The notes under the pieces were generated by a model. The model made no database searches. It was not told where the DNA came from and saw nothing but the letters and a program-made list of their open reading frames with translations. From assembly GCA_022844575.1 (NCBI GenBank), contig JALHLL010000151.1, forward strand, positions 1 to 8,728: 8,728 nt of DNA. Reading direction: 5' to 3'. Of the stretch, positions 1 to 7,066 are shown in pieces. Source of the stretch: a bacterium. Its GTDB lineage: Bacteria > Bacteroidota > Ignavibacteria > Kapaibacteriales > UBA961. The translations under genes were made by a program, and so were the position numbers. Every line of letters starts with the position of its first letter. Within the stretch, counting starts at the first letter, position 1.

Positions 1-3000
1 CACTTTTTCTTGATACCGCATATAAAAGTGTATGGGAAGATTATTATAAAAATGCAACTCCTGTAATTCCTCTTAATGCCTCTCGATTGAGAGTTAAAGA
101 ATTAGAACTTTGGGAATCCACAGGTGACCCAACCGATGTACAAGCAGTAGACGGTATCGCTGTTGCCGATCTTACGTCTATTCAACCGAAAAATGGAAAT
201 GCGATATTAAAGAGTTACCCTTCATCTCTTAAACAATCTCGAATACAGGACGGCAAGGTAGAAAGGGGTAAGTTCTTAAAAGTTGAACCGAGCAGATACT
301 TCTTTGATCCGAACTTAGGTCATTTGATTATAAACAATCTGCGTAGCGAAAGAACCTATGCCGTAACGTATATGACAGAGGGGCAGAATCCGAATTCAGA
401 AGATGATGATGAAGCATACGGTAACTTGACACGCTACAGAAAAGAAAAAGATACTCTGATTATGAAATTGGTATATCGCCGGAATCTTCAACCCGGTTTC
501 AAAACACTGTGGTCACGACAAATGAGAAACATTTACGCCATCGGTCAGACAAATGTAGATGTTAATGATACGAAAATCAACTTCTGGTATTTACGCCCGA
601 ATAATGATTCTGCCGATGTGCTTGACGGTTGGTCGGAAAAACTAGTAACCGTTTTAAGGGTTGACCAAGTAAATAATAATAATGGTGAAATAACACCGGA
701 CGGTTTGTTTGATATGGGACCGCCGCGAACAGCCAACCAGCAACAACAGCAACAAAGCGGTTTTTCTAATAATCAGAACTTTAATCAGCAATCGCAGCAA
801 ACTGCTTTTTTCGACCCCATAAGAGGCGAAATAACATTCCCTTCATTAGAGCCGTTCAGAAAAGGACTCCGCGATTATTTCCGTGCTAAAAATAATCCTC
901 AGTTTCCGGAAAAATATGTTTTCGATGCTATTTATGATACAACGATAGAAGTAGCTCGTTTGCAGACAAATCGTGACCGTTTTGTTATCAGCGGCACTGC
1001 ACGAGGAACGTCTACAGCACAAGGCGGAAATAATAAAATAAATCTCGGAGCATTTAACCTTGCACCGGGAAGTGTTCGTATTACATTAGACGGACAACCA
1101 CTGCGTGAGAACCAAGATTTTTATGTAGAGACCAATTCTGGTACTGTCACATTAACAAATCCGCGTGCGCAATTACCGAACGCGAACTTGAATATAGAAT
1201 ATGAACAGAACGACGCATTCAATACAACGACTCGTACTCTTGTAGGTTTACGCGCCGATTATCAGTTAATGAAAAAAAGAACTGCGACAGCTAATATCGG
1301 TTCTACATTCATGCTTTTTGATCAAGCATTATTATTCGACCGTATTAGATTGGGTGAAGAACCCGTTTCTAACTCAATGATAGGTTTGGATGGTAATATC
1401 AGTCTTGAATTACCGATAGTAACAAAACTTATTGACGCTTTGCCGTTCTTAGATACTAAATCACCTTCATCATTAGTTGCACGTGCTGAAATCGCGGCAA
1501 TGTTGCCAACGCCCAATAAACGAATTTCAACTATTGCATCGGATGGGGATAAATCGGTAGCTTACTTGGATGATTTTGAGGGTGCTCAACGATATATTTC
1601 TTTAGGTCTTTCACCTGTACAATGGACACATGCCTCAATGCCTGATGACCCTTCCTTAATGGCGATTGATGATAGTGCGAAAGCAAAATCATACTTTAGA
1701 GGCAATACTTTTTGGTATCAATACTTTATCGGGCGTACACCGTTAGTTGATCCTTTTCCCAACCGTTCATTTGCCCAAGCAGGTCAGGTTGTTTCAGACC
1801 TTCGTATTGAGTTTGAACCCGATCAGCGCGGGATTTATAACCAGAACCCGGAATATTTGGATTTTAGAAATCCGTCTTATGAACAGAATAGAGATTTTCA
1901 TAATAATTATAAACTCCAAAATCTGCCGAAAATTTGGGGTGGCATGATGCGCTTATTTTCAAACTTCACAACAAATTTCGATAATGAGAATATTGATTTT
2001 ATAGAAATTATGATGCGCGTTGATGAAGTAAGAGATAATGGCGAAATGTATATAGATCTGGGGCAAATCAGCGAAGACATTATACCTAATCAGGAATTAA
2101 ATACGGAAGATGGTATAACAGCACAAAACCCTATACCAAATAATATTATTGATCCCGGAGAAGATCTAGGAATTGACAGAACCAATAATGAAGCGGAAAA
2201 AGCCAGATACCCAGCACCTCTGAACTTAGAGGATGATCCGGCGCGTGATGATTATTTCTTTAATTTCAGTAAAACGCCCAATGAACAGCAATCGCAGGAT
2301 TTTTTCAAATACAATAATTTTGAAGGTAATGCTCAATTATCAGAGAGCGGTCAGTTCCCTGATAGAGAAATACTCAATCAGAATAATGGGCAAACAATTT
2401 CATTAGACAATAGTTATTTTACATATAAAGTAAACTTAGATAAAAATCCGGCAACAAACCCTCAAATTGTCGGTTCAGGTCGTGCAGGTACAGACTGGTT
2501 CCTTTATCGGATACCTATTCGTCGCCCGCACAGAGTTACGGGCAATCCCCTTTTCTCCAATATTCAATATGTTCGTGTGTGGTTTAAGGGTGGTGCTGTA
2601 AAACTTAGTATTGCCGATTGGCGTTTTACCGGCTCGCAGTGGCAACGAAGCAATACATTTATAAAAGGCGTTTCGCCGGCTGATAGTACTTTAAGTGTAG
2701 CATTTGTTAACATAGAAGAAAATAGTGGCCCCCCCGATTATTATGATTTACCTCCCGGAGTTCAGCGTCCTCGACAGTTAAATAACCCTGACCCGCAAGC
2801 AGTTGTGTTTTTGAATGAGCAATCATTAAATGTGGGTGTACGAAATTTACGATACAATGATGAACGTATGGCGGTTCGAATATTACGCTCCACCGATATA
2901 TTCTATTATAAAAACATTAAGTTCTTTTTGCATGGCGACCAAACAATGCCGGATATAATTGTACCAGGTGCAACACCATTGGCCGAAGCAATTTTTCGTT

Positions 3001-5843
3001 TCGGGATAGATTCAGGTAATTATTATGAATACAGAAGACCTCTTATTAGAGGGTGGCAGGATATTGGAATAGAATTGGCACAGTTAACGGCATTGAAGGA
3101 AAGACGAGATCCTACAAAACAATATGACAGGCAAGAATTTTCCGTTCCAAATGACCCAAATGCAAAATTTGCCATAAAAGGTAATCCGATTTTAACAAGA
3201 GTGCAATTTATAGGGTTTGGTGTATCAAATCCGGCAAAACGATTTCCTAATGAGTTAACAACAAATATTTGGGTAAATGAATTACGACTTACTGATCCTG
3301 AAAGTTCTACGGATTGGGCGGGTATCGGTTCGCTTGATTTTAAAATAGCCGATTTTGCCACTGTTAATGCCAATTTCCAACAAACAAACCCTAATTTTCA
3401 CCGTTTGGAAGAACGTTTCGGGAATCGTATTCAATCTACGAATTGGGCTTTTCAGACTACCGCTTCATTAGAGAAATTTTTACCGACTTCATGGAGTCAA
3501 ACTAAAATACCTATTTCATTTTCGCATACCGAAACAGCGCAAACACCTTTATTTGTTGCACAAAATGATATTAATCTGGAAGCAGCATCAGAAGCCGTTC
3601 GTTTACGGAATCTCTCCGCAGGCGAATCCGAGGAAACAGCAAATACTCGCGCGGATGATTTCAAGAAGCGGTCGGAGACGGTAAGAGTACGCGATCAGGT
3701 TGCATTACAAGGTGTTAAACTCGGTTTACCTATAAAACATTGGCTAATTTCCGAAACTATTGGAAAAGTTACCATCGGGTACAATTATGCACAGGAATTT
3801 GAGAGGTCGCAAATTGTTTCGGAGCGTTTTTGGTGGCAATGGCAGTTTACAGGACAATATGCACCGCAATTACCTCAAATTAACTTCAATCTTTTGTCTT
3901 GGGCTGCTGATATTCCATTATTGGAAACCTATAAAGGTTTTAAGATTAATTTATTACCTGCAAGTATTTCATTCAGTGTTAATATGAACCGTTCGAGAAC
4001 AACGGAGCAATCACGTTTCCTTGATGTCCCTTCCCCGGTTATCCGTCAATTTTCTGCCGATAGATCGGCACAATTAAATTGGCGACTGACGGAAGGCGGT
4101 TTTTTAAGTCCCGTAATTGACTATACATTTACAACGGGTAGTACGCTTGCGCCTTTTGAATTAAATGAAAACGGTTTACAAAGAACGGGAGCGGAAATTT
4201 CAAGACAAATTTTCTTTAATAATGGTCTTATTAATTTCGGAACTTCGAATACGCATACGCAAACAGTAACAATTAATATGACACCGAAAATACCCGATAT
4301 TTACGGTTTGAATAATTACTTGACGAATAGAGCAACGTTTACGACAACATATCAATGGCGTGATCCTTTACAACCCGATCAAGCTCTTGCTGACATTGTA
4401 AAACAAGCGAGTTGGCAAAATAAAATTACATTTAACACAACACTTCAGTTGAAAACCATGTCCGATAAATGGTTTAATCCGAAAGATTCAAGCGGTGGAT
4501 TTTTTACGGGAGTCGGTAAGGTTTTCAAAGCAATTTTCTTCGATTGGACGAATTTAACACCTAATTTTACGCAACAAAATTCTTCTATTAACCCGGGCGT
4601 TTTCGGAAGCACGGGATTAACAAATTTCTGGCGTGGAGTTACATTTTTACCTTATAGCGATTCGCACGGTCCTTCAATGGCTTATCAATTAGGACTTGTT
4701 GAAAGTCCTCACGGAGGATTCAGAATAAGAGGGTCAAGTTCATTCCCATTTTTCGGGTTTGAAAGCTATCCGGGCATCAGACCTCCGAATGCAGCTTTAC
4801 AGGAAAACTTCAGTCAGCGTTCGGCTCTTGAAATGAGAACCTCCAGACCATTATGGCCCGGAGCAACCTTAGATTTAAACTGGCGTTCAGAACTGGCATT
4901 TAATAGAAACAGATTGGTTGAAACTGATGCGCAAGGAATCCCAACATATAGAAACGTTGTTATTACCGAAAGTTATAATAGAACTTTTCTCAGATTACCT
5001 AAATTCTTGTTTTTTGCTCCTTTCGATAATACGATAGAAAATGTTATCAGCATTTATCAGCAAAAAATTTCAACAATTCAAGATGCGGATACCTCTCAAT
5101 TGAACCAGCGTCGTTTGAATGCACTTTCGGAAGCATTTCAAGAAGGATTGGAAGCACTACGTTTTATGCCCGGCAAATTGAAACAGATATTACCGAGTGT
5201 CAATTGGAATTTACGATGGGATGGTATTGAACGTATTGAACCCTTTAAGGGGATTGCAACAAGAATTTCTCTTGAGCATCGTTATCAAAGTACATATCAG
5301 GAAAATGCACTTATAAATGATAATGGACGTTTAACACAGGGGCAAACAGTGCAGATGGGTTTTCAGCCGCTCATCGGTTTGACATTTACTTTTGATGAAA
5401 AGAAACTTGACGGGCTTTTAACAGGCAGTATTCAGTACAGAACACAAACGGATTTTAATTTACAATCACAAAATTCGACCGTGGCGAGTACAGAATCCAA
5501 AGAATTACAAATTACAAGTTCGTATATGAAACGCGGTTTCAAATTTAATTTATTGGGTTTGGAATTTAATAATGATATGGAATTTTTATTGACAGGTTCA
5601 TATAAACGCAACTTGAGATCTACATATGATTTATTAAATCTTACAAATAATGAAGGACAGAGATTGAATGGAGATACTCAAATTATTATTGAACCAAGTG
5701 CACGTTATACTGTAAGTCAACGTCTGACAGCAAGAGCATTTTTCAGATACGAAACAACAATAAATGAGGGCGCAGCAACTCCCGGTTTTTCCACAACTCA
5801 AGCCGGTGTTGAGATACGTTTATCAATAGCGGGCGGAAGATAA
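1..5843 (+). CDS. sprA: SprA, type IX secretion outer-membrane translocon (5'-truncated by window edge)
   Basis: SprA (Sov in Porphyromonas) is the very large outer-membrane beta-barrel through which the type IX secretion system exports folded proteins and gliding adhesins. The reading frame is open to the left edge (first full codon at base 3), so a start near base 87 would be false. The visible part is 1946 residues, against about 2400 for characterised full-length SprA. Family hallmarks, numbered from base 3, are RLGEEPVSN (about 449-457), VAYLDDFEGAQ (519-529), an acidic loop with NTEDG (700-704) and DPGEDLGID (717-725), and IWVNELRLTDP (from 1089). The last ~800 residues show alternating polar/aromatic strands typical of a barrel, ending in a strand-like AGVEIRLSIAGGR. 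I see no frameshift or internal stop. Odd points are a glutamine-rich insert and a C7 run, listed separately. The family call is secure; the missing N-terminus and signal peptide cannot be judged. Confidence 0.95.
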   Translation, partial: LFLDTAYKSVWEDYYKNATPVIPLNASRLRVKELELWESTGDPTDVQAVDGIAVADLTSIQPKNGNAILKSYPSSLKQSRIQDGKVERGKFLKVEPSRYFFDPNLGHLIINNLRSERTYAVTYMTEGQNPNSEDDDEAYGNLTRYRKEKDTLIMKLVYRRNLQPGFKTLWSRQMRNIYAIGQTNVDVNDTKINFWYLRPNNDSADVLDGWSEKLVTVLRVDQVNNNNGEITPDGLFDMGPPRTANQQQQQQSGFSNNQNFNQQSQQTAFFDPIRGEITFPSLEPFRKGLRDYFRAKNNPQFPEKYVFDAIYDTTIEVARLQTNRDRFVISGTARGTSTAQGGNNKINLGAFNLAPGSVRITLDGQPLRENQDFYVETNSGTVTLTNPRAQLPNANLNIEYEQNDAFNTTTRTLVGLRADYQLMKKRTATANIGSTFMLFDQALLFDRIRLGEEPVSNSMIGLDGNISLELPIVTKLIDALPFLDTKSPSSLVARAEIAAMLPTPNKRISTIASDGDKSVAYLDDFEGAQRYISLGLSPVQWTHASMPDDPSLMAIDDSAKAKSYFRGNTFWYQYFIGRTPLVDPFPNRSFAQAGQVVSDLRIEFEPDQRGIYNQNPEYLDFRNPSYEQNRDFHNNYKLQNLPKIWGGMMRLFSNFTTNFDNENIDFIEIMMRVDEVRDNGEMYIDLGQISEDIIPNQELNTEDGITAQNPIPNNIIDPGEDLGIDRTNNEAEKARYPAPLNLEDDPARDDYFFNFSKTPNEQQSQDFFKYNNFEGNAQLSESGQFPDREILNQNNGQTISLDNSYFTYKVNLDKNPATNPQIVGSGRAGTDWFLYRIPIRRPHRVTGNPLFSNIQYVRVWFKGGAVKLSIADWRFTGSQWQRSNTFIKGVSPADSTLSVAFVNIEENSGPPDYYDLPPGVQRPRQLNNPDPQAVVFLNEQSLNVGVRNLRYNDERMAVRILRSTDIFYYKNIKFFLHGDQTMPDIIVPGATPLAEAIFRFGIDSGNYYEYRRPLIRGWQDIGIELAQLTALKERRDPTKQYDRQEFSVPNDPNAKFAIKGNPILTRVQFIGFGVSNPAKRFPNELTTNIWVNELRLTDPESSTDWAGIGSLDFKIADFATVNANFQQTNPNFHRLEERFGNRIQSTNWAFQTTASLEKFLPTSWSQTKIPISFSHTETAQTPLFVAQNDINLEAASEAVRLRNLSAGESEETANTRADDFKKRSETVRVRDQVALQGVKLGLPIKHWLISETIGKVTIGYNYAQEFERSQIVSERFWWQWQFTGQYAPQLPQINFNLLSWAADIPLLETYKGFKINLLPASISFSVNMNRSRTTEQSRFLDVPSPVIRQFSADRSAQLNWRLTEGGFLSPVIDYTFTTGSTLAPFELNENGLQRTGAEISRQIFFNNGLINFGTSNTHTQTVTINMTPKIPDIYGLNNYLTNRATFTTTYQWRDPLQPDQALADIVKQASWQNKITFNTTLQLKTMSDKWFNPKDSSGGFFTGVGKVFKAIFFDWTNLTPNFTQQNSSINPGVFGSTGLTNFWRGVTFLPYSDSHGPSMAYQLGLVESPHGGFRIRGSSSFPFFGFESYPGIRPPNAALQENFSQRSALEMRTSRPLWPGATLDLNWRSELAFNRNRLVETDAQGIPTYRNVVITESYNRTFLRLPKFLFFAPFDNTIENVISIYQQKISTIQDADTSQLNQRRLNALSEAFQEGLEALRFMPGKLKQILPSVNWNLRWDGIERIEPFKGIATRISLEHRYQSTYQENALINDNGRLTQGQTVQMGFQPLIGLTFTFDEKKLDGLLTGSIQYRTQTDFNLQSQNSTVASTESKELQITSSYMKRGFKFNLLGLEFNNDMEFLLTGSYKRNLRSTYDLLNLTNNEGQRLNGDTQIIIEPSARYTVSQRLTARAFFRYETTINEGAATPGFSTTQAGVEIRLSIAGGR
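735..803 (+). repeat. Glutamine/asparagine-rich low-complexity insert within sprA
   Basis: Six consecutive CAG/CAA codons (738-755) are followed by an Asn/Gln-rich stretch (SGFSNNQNFNQQSQQ). It sits between the segment ending in DGLFDMGPP and the segment FDPIRGEITFPSLEPF, both of which look like conserved SprA sequence. It is therefore probably a flexible linker or surface loop of variable length. Mixed CAA/CAG usage argues against a very recent pure triplet expansion. Confidence 0.75.
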
Positions 5844-5881
5844 CTCCATACCAAGTAAAGTATATATCGTTTTCTTCTTAA

Positions 5882-5911
5882 TTGTAACTTTTACTCTGCT
5901 TACCACATAAT
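5882..5911 (+). promoter_or_regulatory. Weak sigma70-like promoter candidate upstream of the crtB-like gene
   Basis: TTGTAA (5882-5887) and CATAAT (5906-5911) are separated by 18 bases. They match the TTGACA and TATAAT consensus at four and five of six positions. The site lies in the 107-bp gap after sprA, about 40 bases before the next start codon. The gap is AT-rich, so chance matches are likely, and Bacteroidota often use a different promoter consensus (TTTG and TAnnTTTG), which I do not find here. I see no strong hairpin terminator for sprA in this gap. Confidence 0.22.
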
Positions 5912-5939
5912 ATTATAACTAATAATACTCACAATCACC

Positions 5940-5946
5940 AGGGGAA
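5940..5946 (+). promoter_or_regulatory. Shine-Dalgarno site of the crtB-like gene
   Basis: AGGGGAA ends four bases before the ATG at 5951 and fixes that start over the next in-frame ATG at 5993. It is the only clear Shine-Dalgarno site in the window. The starts at 7067 and 8191 are preceded by AT-rich sequence without a purine-rich match. Confidence 0.6.
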
Positions 5947-5950
5947 CTAC

Positions 5951-6898
5951 ATGGGGTTGTTACGTGAAGATACCCTCGCCTCTCAAAGCGATATGGTGTT
6001 TCATGCTTATGAGCATGTGAAATCTATTACTCGACTTTATGCAAAAACATTCTATTTTGCTTCTCACTTTTTACCCAAAGAAAAAAGAAATGCATGTTTT
6101 GCCGTTTACGGCTTTTGCCGCTTTGTGGATGATATTATAGATGAATCCCCACAAGAGGACATAAAGACATTAGGTTTACACGTTTTGGAGCAATGGCAAA
6201 AAGCTCTTGACTATATTTACAATAATACTACCACCGAACTATCGGATAGCAATTCGTTATTTATAAGCGAACTGGTAAAGAACAATCCCATTCTTATAGC
6301 GTGGGCGGATACTTTACGAAAGTATCATATCCCGCAAGAGTTACCGACTGAACTTATAAGCGGTATTATAATGGATACAAACATTAACAGATTTGATACA
6401 TTCGAGCATTTGTATAAATATTGCTATAAAGTTGCATCGGTTGTGGGACTTATGACCTCTGAGATTTTTGGTTATTCGGATAAAGTAGCTTTACCTCATG
6501 CTATTGACTTAGGTATAGCCATGCAGCTTACAAATATCTGTCGTGATGTGGGCGAAGATGTCGACAAAAACAGAATATACCTACCTTCGGATGAATGTAT
6601 ATCGTTTGGGCTTTCACCTGAGGACATTCTTAATAAACGACGGTCAAAAGCATTGTCGGATTTGATTGAGTTTCAAATTGAACGGGCATTACGGTACTAT
6701 GTGAGTGCTGATAAAGGTATTCCCTATTTATCGAAAGATAGTCGTTTGACAGTACAATTAATGAGTACAAATTATAGACGGATTCTTTACAAAATACGAA
6801 AGAACGATTATAATGTATTTACAAAACGCGCCTCATTGAGTGTTTCGGAGAAGGTATTGGCTGTGCCAAGAGCCCTAATTCGTAATTTTGTAGCGTGA
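5951..6898 (+). CDS. crtB: Phytoene/squalene synthase family protein (CrtB-like)
   Basis: Members of this family condense two prenyl diphosphates head to head, via a cyclopropyl intermediate, into phytoene (from GGPP) or squalene/dehydrosqualene (from FPP). The 315-residue length is normal for a complete enzyme. AKTFYFASHFLP (31-42) matches the N-terminal substrate-binding helix. DDIID at 60-64 is the first aspartate-rich Mg-diphosphate motif, and DVGED at 199-203, inside NICRDVGEDVDKNRIYLP, is the second. YCYKVASVVGLMTSEIFGY (157-175) is the conserved helix between them. There is no signal peptide, as expected for a cytoplasmic or membrane-associated enzyme. The start at 5951 is supported by AGGGGAA. 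No desaturase (crtI) or other carotenoid gene is adjacent, so the product cannot be fixed from context. Phytoene synthase is the better guess from the overall motif style; squalene or dehydrosqualene synthase remains possible. Confidence 0.9.
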   Translation: MGLLREDTLASQSDMVFHAYEHVKSITRLYAKTFYFASHFLPKEKRNACFAVYGFCRFVDDIIDESPQEDIKTLGLHVLEQWQKALDYIYNNTTTELSDSNSLFISELVKNNPILIAWADTLRKYHIPQELPTELISGIIMDTNINRFDTFEHLYKYCYKVASVVGLMTSEIFGYSDKVALPHAIDLGIAMQLTNICRDVGEDVDKNRIYLPSDECISFGLSPEDILNKRRSKALSDLIEFQIERALRYYVSADKGIPYLSKDSRLTVQLMSTNYRRILYKIRKNDYNVFTKRASLSVSEKVLAVPRALIRNFVA

Positions 6899-6921
6899 TA
6901 TTTCAAACACCTTATTTACGT

Positions 6922-7061
6922 ATGGTATCATCTGTTGTTCGGACACTGACAATGCTGATTATGTCCAATATATTGTATTCAAGAATGAGCAATTCAAATG
7001 GAATCATGTAGCAGGTTTTGTTTGTTTAATTCTTGCCGTATATTTTCTTTTCAAAAAATAA
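6922..7061 (+). pseudogene. Internally deleted remnant of a DUF486 (DMT-like) small membrane protein gene
   Basis: The gap after crtB contains two pieces that resemble the two ends of one family. From the ATG at 6922 one frame reads MVSSVVRTLTMLIMSNI, like the first helix of DUF486/DMT family proteins (typically ...LLxxSNIFMTFAWY...). From about 6969 another frame reads YIVFKNEQFKWNHVAGF and continues through a hydrophobic helix (VCLILAVYFLFKK) to TAA at 7059-7061. This closely resembles the family C-terminus as I remember it (FKNExxRWNHxxGFxxLxLAVxFxFKK). The family is usually 105-120 residues. Only about 17 + 30 are left, in different frames, so roughly 65-70 codons plus a frame-changing number of bases are missing. 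The first frame stops at TAG 7009-7011, and the second has no ATG, GTG or TTG start. The family assignment is from memory of the family pattern, not a search. The chance of coincidence is low because both ends match in the right order and orientation. Confidence 0.65.
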
Positions 7062-7066
7062 TATAA

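Noticed and set aside
3023..3373. Antisense reading frame of 116 codons under sprA
   Set aside because: It lies entirely opposite conserved SprA sequence including IWVNELRL, and resembles no known protein. It is a shadow, as are those at 545-736, 1322-1516 and 7325-7564 on the minus strand.
87..5843. Taking the TTG at 87 as the true start of the first gene
   Set aside because: The frame is open without a stop to the left edge, and the upstream codons read as continuous protein (DTAYKSVWEDYYKN). The gene is therefore cut by the window.
5844..5950. Terminator hairpin after sprA
   Set aside because: The only pairing I find (AGTAAAG near 5855 with CTTTTACT near 5888) is short, bulged, AT-rich and has a long loop, so I do not call a terminator.
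6922..7011. Small independent gene of 29 codons
   Set aside because: The first half matches the start of a DUF486 protein and then the frame runs into unrelated residues and a stop. There is no Shine-Dalgarno, so a broken gene explains it better.
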